DNA from: Caldilineaceae bacterium
GTDB taxonomy: Bacteria; Chloroflexota; Anaerolineae; Caldilineales; Caldilineaceae
Direction of reading: 5' to 3'
DNA: 6,425 bases
NCBI GenBank assembly: GCA_026645635.1
Contig: JAPKMV010000203.1
Span: 1-6,425, forward strand
Each line of letters opens with the position of its first letter. Within the stretch, counting starts at the first letter, position 1. Positions 1 to 6,425 of this stretch are shown here, piece by piece. The notes beneath the pieces were generated by a model, which saw only the letters and a list, made by a program, of their open reading frames with translations, was not told the origin of the DNA and ran no database searches. A program made the position numbers and the translations under genes.

Positions 1-256
<256 letters not shown>

Positions 257-264
257 GGCGGCGC

Positions 265-996
265 TTATCCCTGGTAGAAGTGCCAGAAATTGGGCAGCAC
301 CCACTCCAGGGCGAGGCCGGCCAGATAGAGTGCGCCGAAAACAAGCAGGGGCCGCCGCCGCACATTGCCCAACCGCCGCAGCCCGGCGCCAAACTGCCCG
401 GAGGCTAGCGGCTCGGCCAGCAGCGTCACCAGGCCGGCGCCGCCCGCCAATTGCAGCAGCGTCCAGGGTGGCAGGGCGACGGGCAGCCAGAGCGGATTCT
501 CCAACGCCAGCAGCAGCGAGGCGGCGCCAAAAGCCGCCAGGTTGGCCATGCGCATGAGAAACCAGGCGCCGATCAGCCCACCGGAGACGAGGCTGCCCGC
601 AAGCAGCCCGACGATCTCGACCAGCGAGGCGAGCGGCTGGCTGGCGAAACTGGCCGGCAGGGGGCTGCTGGCGAAATACCATTCAGCCAGCTCGGCGCGG
701 TAGAGAAAGCCATCCTCGAAGGCGCGCTCCAGTTGGGTGGGCGCAAACCAGGTCAGCAGCAGCAGCACCGAAATCTGCAAGACGAGCCAGAGCAACATCA
801 CCCCTAGTGCGGCGCGCAGGTCGCGCTGGCGCAGCGGGATGAGCATGAAGACGGTGAGCGCCACGGCCTGGATCAAGGGCATGAAGCGCGGTTGGCCGAG
901 CACGGCCGGCAGCGCAGTCGTCAGCAAAGCAAAGAAACCGACAGTGAAGAAGAAAATGGGGTCACGGTGGAGACGGTAGGCAGCGGTTGTAGCCAT
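265..996 (-). CDS. Polytopic integral membrane protein of unknown function
   Basis: A 243-residue hydrophobic protein that I do not recognise. About six or seven membrane segments can be read, roughly at residues 13-33, 38-54, 60-84, 122-146, 150-168, 176-197 and 216-235. The loop at 85-120 is the only long polar stretch, and a basic patch ([11 protein letters not shown], 205-215) precedes the last helix. There are no cysteines, no heme or metal motif and no clear catalytic motif. I chose the ATG at 994-996. A TTG in frame at 1018-1020 would add eight residues but lies in the U-tract of the upstream terminator, so it is unlikely. Neither start has a convincing ribosome-binding site. The gene lies 8 nt upstream of smc and just after the respiratory operon's terminator, so it probably belongs to the smc transcript. 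No promoter can be placed in the 22 nt between terminator and start. Confidence 0.75.
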   Translation of the reverse strand: MATTAAYRLHRDPIFFFTVGFFALLTTALPAVLGQPRFMPLIQAVALTVFMLIPLRQRDLRAALGVMLLWLVLQISVLLLLTWFAPTQLERAFEDGFLYRAELAEWYFASSPLPASFASQPLASLVEIVGLLAGSLVSGGLIGAWFLMRMANLAAFGAASLLLALENPLWLPVALPPWTLLQLAGGAGLVTLLAEPLASGQFGAGLRRLGNVRRRPLLVFGALYLAGLALEWVLPNFWHFYQG

Positions 997-1018
997 GTTG
1001 CTTGATAGTCCAAAGGGC

Positions 1019-1053
1019 AAAAAAACGGGGCGGCTGAGCGTTCAGCCACCCCG
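1019..1053 (-). terminator. Intrinsic (Rho-independent) terminator of the bc-complex operon
   Basis: Read on the minus strand, a 12-bp stem (1042-1053 with 1026-1037; one G·T wobble, otherwise Watson-Crick and GC-rich) closes a 4-nt loop and runs straight into seven T residues (1025-1019). It starts 20 nt after the TAA of the diheme cytochrome c gene, the classical position for ending that operon. It separates the respiratory genes from the membrane protein/smc pair. Confidence 0.93.
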
Positions 1054-1073
1054 TCGTCTGTGCTGTGCCGGCC

Positions 1074-1967
1074 TTACTGCGGGCGATTGGGGTCGAGAAT
1101 CCAGTCCACCAGTGACTGAATCTCTTCCTCAGACATCTTCTGCGCAAAGTCCGCCGGCATGATGCCCGGCGTGTAGCTCTCGACCGTGTAGGCGCCGGGA
1201 TTGACGATGCTGTTGTGCACGTAGGTCTGGGCATCTTCACCCGGCACACGCGTCGCCGCGGTTTCGTGGAGATTGGCCATGTTGGGTCCGACCGGGCCAC
1301 GATTCTGCGCATCCTGCGGCAGGTTCAGGTTGTGGCATGCGACGCACGTCATGCTGACAAACAGTTCCTGCGGCGGGCGCGGACCTGTGGCCACGGGCGT
1401 CGGCTCCATCGCCACCACGCCGCCGTCACCGTAAATGTCGACGGTGGGCGCGTTCTCGAATGGCTGCCACGGGTCGGTCTCTTGGGTCTGCGTGAGCGCC
1501 TCTTCTTCCCAGTTGACCACAAACTTGGCCACGTCGCGCACCTGGTCGCCGCGGAACGGGCCACCGTACTCGGCGCTCCAGGTGGGCATCATCTGCGCCC
1601 ACTGGCTGTTGCGGTTGTTCGGGCGGCCAGCCGCGACCGTGAGCGCAACGTAGTCTTCCAGCGAGCCGGTGAAGCCGAGATCGGCGAGGCGCTGGGTGAA
1701 GAAGTAGCGGCTGTTGAGCGCAGGCGCGACGCCGGGCAGCCCTCTGCCGTCGGGGCCGTGGCAGCTCGAACAGTTGTTGGCGTAGATCGCCGCGCCGTTC
1801 TGAATGCTGCGGCCGTCCCAGTTGGCCGTCTGCGCCAACATGCGCGGCTCTTCTGCGATGCCCTGGAAGAGCACGACCGCGACTGCCACCATGATGGCGA
1901 TGATCGACAGCAGCAACTTCACCAGGGACGAACGTACATAGAGAAAGCGGTACCAGGGCCGTTTCAT
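1074..1967 (-). CDS. Membrane-anchored diheme cytochrome c, subunit of a cytochrome bc-type complex
   Basis: This 297-residue protein has an uncleaved-looking N-terminal anchor (about residues 15-36, after a basic start [12 protein letters not shown]) and two cytochrome c domains facing the outside. The heme attachment sites are CSSCH at 66-70 and CVACH at 208-212. Probable distal methionines are M126/M127 (MMPTW) and M270 (GIMPADF), each 57-59 residues after its first cysteine. A polar, proline-containing linker lies at about 160-200. The second domain resembles the cytochrome c domains found in oxidases and quinol-cytochrome c reductases. It follows cytochrome b with a 3-nt gap, and its ribosome-binding site AAGGAGAG (1974-1981) sits just before the ATG and overlaps the end of the cytochrome b gene, so translation is probably coupled. 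The likely role is to carry electrons from the Rieske subunit to a terminal oxidase. Its partner oxidase is not in the window. Confidence 0.93.
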   Translation of the reverse strand: MKRPWYRFLYVRSSLVKLLLSIIAIMVAVAVVLFQGIAEEPRMLAQTANWDGRSIQNGAAIYANNCSSCHGPDGRGLPGVAPALNSRYFFTQRLADLGFTGSLEDYVALTVAAGRPNNRNSQWAQMMPTWSAEYGGPFRGDQVRDVAKFVVNWEEEALTQTQETDPWQPFENAPTVDIYGDGGVVAMEPTPVATGPRPPQELFVSMTCVACHNLNLPQDAQNRGPVGPNMANLHETAATRVPGEDAQTYVHNSIVNPGAYTVESYTPGIMPADFAQKMSEEEIQSLVDWILDPNRPQ

Positions 1968-1970
1968 GGA

Positions 1971-3590
1971 TTACTCTCCTTCACCTGTGGCAGGACGCAT
2001 GAAACTGAAGTCCTTGATACCGTATTGCTCCCAGTAGAAGGCGTCTTCGTGCAGGAAGAAGAAACGGTTGTATGTTTCGTCGACGCCTTCCGGGCTGAGC
2101 CAGTAGATATCCCAGTTGATGCGCTTGAGCGATGGCTGCTCTTGGCTGATGGTCAGAATGCCATACGCATCATTGAATGACGGATCTTTCGCCTCGAATG
2201 CGGCAATCGACGCCTCGAACTCATGCAGAATGTGGTTGAATTCCTCATCCTCGCTCTCAGGATGGGTGCGCGTGTCATAGACGCCCAGCGGCAGGTGAGC
2301 ATAGCCGATCTCGCGCACCGGCCCCATGCCTTCTTCGGGCATCAATTCCTGAATCACTTCCACCGCCGGCGCGCCCTGCACCGCATAGTAGGGCGTGCCC
2401 ATCCAACTGAGGATAATCATCACGATACCGGCGACGACACCGCTGATGATCGCCACGCGGCGGTCGCGCCCGCGGCGGCTGGGATTGCGGTCGAGGTACG
2501 GAATGCCGATCAGCAGCACGAGCAAGATGCCGGGCAGATAGACGCCGGCAATCGCCTTGTCAGCGATCTTTAGCAGCCCTTGTAGCCAGTAGAAGTACCA
2601 CGGCGCCACCGTGTGCAGCGGCGTCGATTGGGGATTGGCGATAGATTCCAGCGGCGCGGCGAAGAAGAAGACCGAGGCAATCACCATCAACGCGGTGAAG
2701 ACGATCAGCAGTGCGGCTTCGTCGAGCATCACGTCGGGCAGGAAGTAGACGCGGCGGTCAGCCGGCACCTTGTTGGCTGTATCCTGGCCCACTTCTTCTT
2801 CGTCGGACGGCAGGCTGATGCCGAAATGCACCACCTTGTAGTAGTGGACAAAGAAGAATAGGAAGAGCGCCAGCGGCAGGAAAAGCACATGCAGCAGATA
2901 GAAGCGCATGAGGCCATTGGCGCCGATGTCGGGCGCGCCGCGCGCCAGCAAGTTGACCGTCTCGCCGACGATGGGCGGCGGGATGGCCTCAGCCATCGAC
3001 GTACCGATGGTCACAGCCCAGTAAGCCAACTGATCCCACGGCAGCAGGTAGCCGGAGAAGCTGAGGAAGAGGGTCAGGACGAGCAGAATCACGCCGGTGA
3101 ACCAGGTGAACTGGCGCGGGGCTTTGTAGCTGCCGGTCAGATACGTTCTCACCATGTGGAGGGTGACGACTGCGACCATCAACTCAGCGCCCAGGCGATG
3201 CAGGTCGCGCATCAACTGGCCAAAAGGCACGTTGCTCAACAGGCGGATCATGTCCGTGTAGGCGCGTTCCGGGGTCGGTGCATACCAGATCATGAGGATC
3301 AGGCCGGTGATCGTCTCGACAAAAAAGAGGTAGGTCGAGAGCAGCCCCAACCGGAAGGTGTGCGTGAACTTCGTCACACTCTCATGATAGTACGTCGGTT
3401 TGATATGGAGCAGGAACGCCTCGGAATGAGGTTTGAGCCGCGGGTTCGGACGACCAGGCGCCTCGCCACGAATCATGCGCCGCACTTCACCAGCCGAGAT
3501 GCCGGCAGTGATGCGTGTAAAGACATCATCTGCTGCATCCAGCACCGTGCGCATGACACTCTTCTTGTTGACCTCAGGCTGTACGGCCAT
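1971..3590 (-). CDS. Cytochrome b of a bc/b6f-type complex (b6 and subunit-IV regions in one chain, extended C-terminus)
   Basis: The 539-residue quinol-oxidising core subunit. The b6-like half carries the bis-histidine heme ligands H131/H145 (HX13H) and H234/H249 (HX14H, the b6f-type spacing), with SGYLLPWDQ after the third helix. The subunit-IV-like half (about 285-400) has three more helices, and the Qo-site PEWY motif is replaced by APWY (329-332). About seven membrane helices can be read: 81-103, 131-149, 163-184, 228-253, 290-311, 345-363 and 379-397. Residues 1-65 form a polar N-terminal extension, and 400-539 a long hydrophilic tail that seven helices would place outside the membrane. 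The protein contains no cysteine. The ATG at 3588-3590 has a strong GAGGAG ribosome-binding site (3601-3606) 10 nt upstream. It lies between the Rieske and cytochrome c genes. Family assignment is firm; naming it petB or qcrB would be arbitrary because the chain combines two subunits. Confidence 0.96.
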   Translation of the reverse strand: MAVQPEVNKKSVMRTVLDAADDVFTRITAGISAGEVRRMIRGEAPGRPNPRLKPHSEAFLLHIKPTYYHESVTKFTHTFRLGLLSTYLFFVETITGLILMIWYAPTPERAYTDMIRLLSNVPFGQLMRDLHRLGAELMVAVVTLHMVRTYLTGSYKAPRQFTWFTGVILLVLTLFLSFSGYLLPWDQLAYWAVTIGTSMAEAIPPPIVGETVNLLARGAPDIGANGLMRFYLLHVLFLPLALFLFFFVHYYKVVHFGISLPSDEEEVGQDTANKVPADRRVYFLPDVMLDEAALLIVFTALMVIASVFFFAAPLESIANPQSTPLHTVAPWYFYWLQGLLKIADKAIAGVYLPGILLVLLIGIPYLDRNPSRRGRDRRVAIISGVVAGIVMIILSWMGTPYYAVQGAPAVEVIQELMPEEGMGPVREIGYAHLPLGVYDTRTHPESEDEEFNHILHEFEASIAAFEAKDPSFNDAYGILTISQEQPSLKRINWDIYWLSPEGVDETYNRFFFLHEDAFYWEQYGIKDFSFMRPATGEGE

Positions 3591-3666
3591 ACAAATTTAT
3601 CTCCTCACTGCGACGAATCAGGAAATCCCACTCGTTGCCACTGACACCGCGCCGTCCTTCATCCAT
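3574..3666 (-). CDS. Possible 30-residue small protein between Rieske and cytochrome b genes
   Basis: An ATG at 3664-3666 opens a 30-codon frame ending in TGA at 3574-3576, which fills most of the 104-nt gap after the Rieske stop and overlaps the first 17 nt of the cytochrome b gene. The product is polar and charged (it includes [20 protein letters not shown]), with no membrane segment or cofactor motif. The Trp/Phe-containing sequence and its codons look plausible for coding. Against it, there is no good ribosome-binding site (an AGGTG lies too far upstream) and the frame is short enough to arise by chance. Translation through it could also couple Rieske to cytochrome b translation. I recognise no family. 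Confidence 0.27.
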   Translation of the reverse strand: MDEGRRGVSGNEWDFLIRRSEEINLYGRTA

Positions 3667-3694
3667 GCCGGCGCGTGATGCACCTGCTTGATGG

Positions 3695-4531
3695 CTAAGC
3701 CGGCACGACGCGCGCCGGCGAATCGGCAGCGGGTTCGCCAACAATTCTGCGGCCGGTGTTCACGGCAACTTCACCGTTTTCGATGGTGATCTCGAACATG
3801 TCCAACGAGCGCGGCGCCGGCCCTTCGATATAGTAGCCGTCATGGCTGAACTTGGAGCCGTGGCAGGGGCACTCGAAGCGGAAATTCGAGGGCGCCCACT
3901 TGTAAAGACAACCCAGGTGCGTGCAGACCATGTACAGCGCCCGCGGCTCCTGCGCCTCGGTTGTGACCAGCCAGAATTTGCCGTCGGTGTAGGGCACCGG
4001 CACTGCATCGCTGGCCGGTAGAGACGACTCCGGCCCCACAAAGAACACGCCGCCAAATTCGCCAGCGCGGAACCGTGGATACATAAAGAAGAAAGTGGCG
4101 ACGCCACCTTCCAACAAAAGCAGACCCAACGCAGCGCCCCACGCGTAGGTGAGAAATTCGCGGCGGTTCATCTCTTTGCGCGCCTTCTCTTCTGGCGATT
4201 CTTCCTCGATGACCGGCGCACTGTAGACGACCGTTGCGGCCCCCGCCACCTCGGCTGATGCCGCGGCGCCGTTGCCGGCATGGCCATTCGTGGCCGTCTT
4301 TACTTCTTCACGCACAGGGGCAGCCACGACCACATCTTTCTCGGCGGCAACCGGCGCGGGCGCAGCCGACGCCTTCACACTAGCCGCTGCGGGTGCAGCA
4401 GCGACCGCAGCCGGTTCCCCTTCAGGCGTCTCGGTTTTCGCCTTCTTGGCAGCAGACTGCATCTTGGCTTTCATCTCGGCAACGCGTTGTGCACGTTCCT
4501 CAGGACTCAGATCGGCAAGTTTGTCGGCCAT
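3695..4531 (-). CDS. Rieske [2Fe-2S] iron-sulfur subunit with a long N-terminal extension
   Basis: This 278-residue Rieske protein accepts an electron from quinol at cytochrome b and passes it to cytochrome c on the outer face of the membrane. The cluster motifs are CTHLGC at 203-208 and CPCHGS at 221-226, giving ligands C203, H205, C221 and H224, with C208/C223 as the disulfide pair. A twin-arginine-type anchor precedes them: NRREFL at 122-127 followed by a hydrophobic segment at about 129-150, so the folded domain is probably exported by Tat and remains anchored. Residues 1-121 are unusual: a charged, helical-looking start, then an Ala/Pro/Val-rich low-complexity stretch (about 40-100). F228 replaces the Tyr of the high-potential HGSxY motif. 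I chose the ATG at 4529-4531, which has an AGAAGGAGA ribosome-binding region about 11 nt upstream. An in-frame TTG at 4607-4609 is inside the leader and lacks such a site. First gene of the operon. Confidence 0.95.
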   Translation of the reverse strand: MADKLADLSPEERAQRVAEMKAKMQSAAKKAKTETPEGEPAAVAAAPAAASVKASAAPAPVAAEKDVVVAAPVREEVKTATNGHAGNGAAASAEVAGAATVVYSAPVIEEESPEEKARKEMNRREFLTYAWGAALGLLLLEGGVATFFFMYPRFRAGEFGGVFFVGPESSLPASDAVPVPYTDGKFWLVTTEAQEPRALYMVCTHLGCLYKWAPSNFRFECPCHGSKFSHDGYYIEGPAPRSLDMFEITIENGEVAVNTGRRIVGEPAADSPARVVPA

Positions 4532-4541
4532 AAGGGTCCGG

Positions 4542-4550
4542 TCTCCTTCT
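4542..4550 (-). promoter_or_regulatory. Ribosome-binding site that fixes the Rieske start
   Basis: The minus strand reads AGAAGGAGA here, a strong Shine-Dalgarno match about 11 nt before the ATG at 4529-4531. It supports this start over the upstream in-frame TTG. Confidence 0.75.
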
Positions 4551-4554
4551 GTAT

Positions 4555-4584
4555 GATTCCGGCTGGCGTCCCAACCGAGGAATC
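4555..4584 (-). other. Leader hairpin just upstream of the Rieske ribosome-binding site
   Basis: In the transcript, GATTCC (4584-4579) pairs with GGAATC (4560-4555). After a 2-nt bulge, GGTTGG (4576-4571) pairs with CCAGCC (4566-4561) around the loop GACG. That is 12 pairs, one of them a G·U. It ends about 5 nt before the ribosome-binding site. The first part can also fold into an alternative small hairpin, GAGG/CCTC. No U-tract follows, so it is not an intrinsic terminator. A role in mRNA stability or translation is only inference. Confidence 0.4.
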
Positions 4585-4686
4585 CTCTGTGTTGCGGTGG
4601 TGGCTGCAACCTTGTGGATAGGGGTGCCTCAAAGTCAACTCATTTCACCTGATCGTGTATTTGGGTCTGGATACAACTAGGGCAGG

Positions 4687-4735
<49 letters not shown>

Positions 4736-4788
4736 GATGTAAGACCGTCATCCAGCCACCACGCAAGCCGCTCTGTTTATGTCTCCGA

Positions 4789-4820
4789 TGCTCCTGGATT
4801 GCTGTAATTCCAGAATAGCA
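4789..4820. other. Imperfect inverted repeat in the promoter region
   Basis: CTGGATT (4794-4800) pairs with AATTCCAG (4806-4813) with one bulged base around a 5-nt loop, and TGCT/AGCA extends the outer stem across an internal loop. No T-tract follows on either strand. It lies between the two promoter candidates. It might be a leader hairpin of the distal transcript or simply chance. Confidence 0.25.
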
Positions 4821-4845
4821 CACCCTGCGTATGAGATGCGTAATG

Positions 4846-4874
4846 TTTGTACCATATTTCACAAGTGAGGTCAA
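4846..4874 (-). promoter_or_regulatory. Weak distal promoter candidate
   Basis: On the minus strand TTGACC (4874-4869, five of six) is separated by exactly 17 bp from TACAAA (4851-4846, four of six, lacking the conserved last T). It begins 3 bp after the repeat array. The poor -10 makes it doubtful alone. Its interest comes from the operator-like palindrome overlapping its spacer and -10. Confidence 0.3.
4847..4864. promoter_or_regulatory. Second Rex-like operator, one half-site perfect
   Basis: The minus strand reads TTGTGAAATATGGTACAA. The left half and centre match the Rex operator exactly, and the right half matches at four of seven positions, giving 11 of 14 defined positions overall. 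It lies 138 bp upstream (centre to centre) of the better site at 4709-4726 and overlaps the spacer and -10 of the distal promoter candidate. Confidence 0.38.
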
Positions 4875-4877
4875 GAG

Positions 4878-5040
4878 GGAGATTAGGAGATTAGGAGATT
4901 AGGAGATTAGGAGATTGAGAGATTAGAGATTGGAGACTGGCGTCGGCAGGCTCAGCCGGCGGCAAACTACCTGATCCCTAATCCCCCAATCTCACAATCC
5001 CTCAATCCCTCAATCTCCAATCTCTAATCTCCAATCTCTA
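4878..5040. repeat. Inverted array of short GAGATTAG-type repeats after valS
   Basis: On the plus strand, positions 4878-4909 are four perfect tandem copies of GGAGATTA, followed by degenerate units (GGAGATTG, AGAGATTA, GAGATT, GGAGACT) to 4938. After a 30-40-nt GC-rich centre, positions 4973-5040 hold the complementary kind of unit (CAATCCCT, CAATCTCC, CTAATCTC). The two arms of about 60-68 nt can pair imperfectly, with G·U wobbles and bulges where period 7 meets period 8, into one long hairpin in the transcript leaving valS. The array touches the valS stop codon. It may end or process the valS transcript, but no T-tract follows. Direct and regular spacing with no unique spacers rules out CRISPR. 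Confidence 0.88.
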
Positions 5041-6425
5041 CAGTTCCCCCAGCCGCGCCGCCACCTGTTCCCGCTTCTCGCGCAGTTCGGCGAGTTTGAA
5101 CTGCTCGCGTTCGATCACGTTGGCGGGCGCTTTGCCGGTGAAGCCGGGGTTGCTCAGCGTGGTCTCAATGCGCTGAATCTGCTTCTCGATGTTGTCCAGT
5201 TCACCCTGCATCCGCTTGCGCTCGGCGGCGAGGTCGACCAGACCGGCCAGGGGCAGGTAGACCGTCACACCAGCGACGGCCAGGGTCGCGGCCTTGTCGG
5301 GCGCAGGCAGCACCGCGGCGATCTCCACGCGGCTGGTGTCGAGACGGGCGAGCATGGCCGCCACCGGCAGATTCTCTTGCAGCAGCGGCGCAAACTCGCC
5401 CGCGCTGATCTGCGCGGCGATGCGGCGGGGCGCTGGCACGTCGTACTCACTGCGCACGTTGCGGATGCCGCGCACCACTTCCTGGACGCGGCCAAAGTCG
5501 GTCTCGGCGGCTGCGTCGGTGCGGGCCAGCGCCTCCGGCCAGCGCGTCACCATGACCGACGCCGCGCCCGCCTGCCCCATGCCGGGGAGATTGCGCCAGA
5601 TCGTCTCGGTGACGAAGGGCATGAAGGGGTGGAGCAGGCGCAGACTGCGTTCCAGCACATAGGCGAGGACCTGGCGGGTGGCGTGGGCTGCCGCGGGCGT
5701 GCCTTCGCCCAGGCGCACCTTGGCCGCCTCGATGTACCAGTCACAGTATTCATTCCAGAGGAATTCGTAAAGCTGGCGGCCCGCCTCGCCCAACTGCCAG
5801 TTTTCGATCAGCCGGGTCACATCGTCGCGCACGCTGGCGTAGCGGCTGAGGATCCAGCGGTCGGGCAGGCTGAGTTCCGCGGCATCCGGCAGCGTGTAGG
5901 TGGGACTGTTAGGGTCGCGGCGATCGATGGCCAACGTATCGTCCTCCAGCTTCATCACCACGAAGCGGGCGGCGTTCCAGATCTTGTTGGCGAAGTTGCG
6001 GTTGGCCTCGACGCGGCTCACGCTGAGCTTGATGTCATTGCCCGGCGTGCCCGCGGTGAGCAGGGTGAAGCGCAGCGCGTCGGCGCCGTACTCGGCGATC
6101 AGGTCGAGAGGGTCGAGCGCGTTGCCCAGGCTCTTGCTCATCTTGCGGCCCTGCTCGTCGCGCACCAGGCCGTGGAGGTAGACGGTGTGGAAGGGGACCT
6201 GATCGGTGAACTTCAGCCCCATCATGATCATACGCGCCACCCAGAAGAAGATGATGTCGTAGCCGGTCTCCAGCACGGACGCGGGGTAGTAGGTGGCGAG
6301 ATCGACGGTCTGCTTGGGCCAGCCCAGGGTGCTGAAGGGCCACAGCCCGCTGCTGAACCAGGTGTCGAGCACGTCCGGGTCCTGTTCCAGCGTCACGGCG
6401 GGGCCATAGTGGGCGAGCGCGGCAG
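5038..6425 (-). CDS. valS: Valyl-tRNA synthetase, C-terminal half (5' end beyond the window)
   Basis: The visible 461 residues charge tRNA-Val with valine in the cytoplasm as part of a class I synthetase. The fragment contains the family signature DVLDTWFSSGLWPFSTLGWP, the ATP-binding loop KMSKS (6130-6144) preceded by HGLVRDEQGR, then the helical anticodon-binding domain (with WNEYCDWYIEAAK) and a C-terminal coiled-coil arm (rich in ER/EK from about 5040 to 5240) that in this family contacts tRNA. The DTWFSS and WPFSTLGWP segments and the C-terminal arm favour ValS over IleS or LeuS. The frame continues to the window edge, so the GTG at 6394-6396 is internal and the HIGH motif and editing domain lie outside. 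The TAG stop (5038-5040) is part of the neighbouring repeat array. No frameshift is seen. Confidence 0.96.
   Translation of the reverse strand, partial: AALAHYGPAVTLEQDPDVLDTWFSSGLWPFSTLGWPKQTVDLATYYPASVLETGYDIIFFWVARMIMMGLKFTDQVPFHTVYLHGLVRDEQGRKMSKSLGNALDPLDLIAEYGADALRFTLLTAGTPGNDIKLSVSRVEANRNFANKIWNAARFVVMKLEDDTLAIDRRDPNSPTYTLPDAAELSLPDRWILSRYASVRDDVTRLIENWQLGEAGRQLYEFLWNEYCDWYIEAAKVRLGEGTPAAAHATRQVLAYVLERSLRLLHPFMPFVTETIWRNLPGMGQAGAASVMVTRWPEALARTDAAAETDFGRVQEVVRGIRNVRSEYDVPAPRRIAAQISAGEFAPLLQENLPVAAMLARLDTSRVEIAAVLPAPDKAATLAVAGVTVYLPLAGLVDLAAERKRMQGELDNIEKQIQRIETTLSNPGFTGKAPANVIEREQFKLAELREKREQVAARLGEL

Noticed and set aside
997..1020. TTG start adding eight residues to the membrane protein
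   Set aside because: The TTG is part of the terminator's T-tract, so most transcripts would end there.
1215..2180. A 321-codon open frame on the plus strand opposite the cytochrome c and cytochrome b genes
   Set aside because: Its product has no recognisable motif and is the usual GC-rich antisense shadow; the minus strand carries clear heme motifs over the same bases.
2889..3644. A 251-codon plus-strand frame opposite cytochrome b
   Set aside because: Antisense shadow of the conserved helices and heme ligands on the minus strand; the product is rich in His/Gln/Arg with no domain.
4532..4609. Upstream TTG start adding 26 residues to the Rieske protein
   Set aside because: No ribosome-binding site, and it would run through the leader hairpin; the ATG at 4531 has a strong site at the right distance.
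4878..4938. G-quadruplex-forming sequence
   Set aside because: The runs are only GG separated by GAGATTA-type spacers; two-tetrad structures with such loops would be weak and I cannot support one.
4878..5040. CRISPR array
   Set aside because: The units are 7-8 bp in direct tandem without unique spacers, and the second half is the reverse complement of the first.
6394..6396. GTG as the start of a short 452-residue synthetase-like gene
   Set aside because: The frame stays open to the window edge and the residues before it continue the ValS catalytic domain, so this GTG encodes an internal Val.

Overview
The window is GC-rich and every supportable gene is on the minus strand. In transcription order it holds the end of valS, a non-coding stretch with a long inverted array of short repeats and a promoter region, a three-gene operon for a cytochrome bc/b6f-type quinol oxidase (Rieske, cytochrome b, diheme cytochrome c), a strong intrinsic terminator, a small polytopic membrane protein, and the start of smc.

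The host is probably a member of the Chloroflexota (Caldilineae/Anaerolineae-like). This is inferred from the style of the respiratory complex, the GC-rich coding sequence and the intergenic short-repeat array, and no marker here proves it. The cytochrome b is one polypeptide that joins a b6-like half and a subunit-IV-like half. Its heme-ligand spacing is of the b6f type, but it has no cysteine at all, so it cannot bind the covalent extra heme c of true b6f complexes. The Rieske cluster-binding loop has Phe where high-potential forms have Tyr, which fits oxidation of a low-potential quinol such as menaquinol.

Layout in plus coordinates: 1-256 smc N-terminus; 265-996 membrane protein of unknown function; 1019-1053 terminator; 1074-1967 diheme cytochrome c; 1971-3590 cytochrome b; 3591-3694 a 104-nt gap with a possible 30-residue ORF; 3695-4531 Rieske protein; 4532-4877 leader and promoter region; 4878-5040 repeat array; 5038-6425 valS C-terminal half.

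How the parts work together: quinol would be oxidised at the cytochrome b/Rieske interface, with one electron passing by Rieske to the membrane-anchored diheme cytochrome c and on to a terminal oxidase. The promoter region has a near-consensus sigma70-type promoter (TTGACA, 17 bp, TATATT) whose -35 is covered by an 18-bp palindrome resembling the operator of the NADH/NAD+ sensor Rex. A second, weaker promoter-like pair upstream is also overlapped by a Rex-like site. This suggests redox control of the operon and is the most testable new idea here. I see no mobile element, CRISPR array, RNA gene or clearly novel multigene system.
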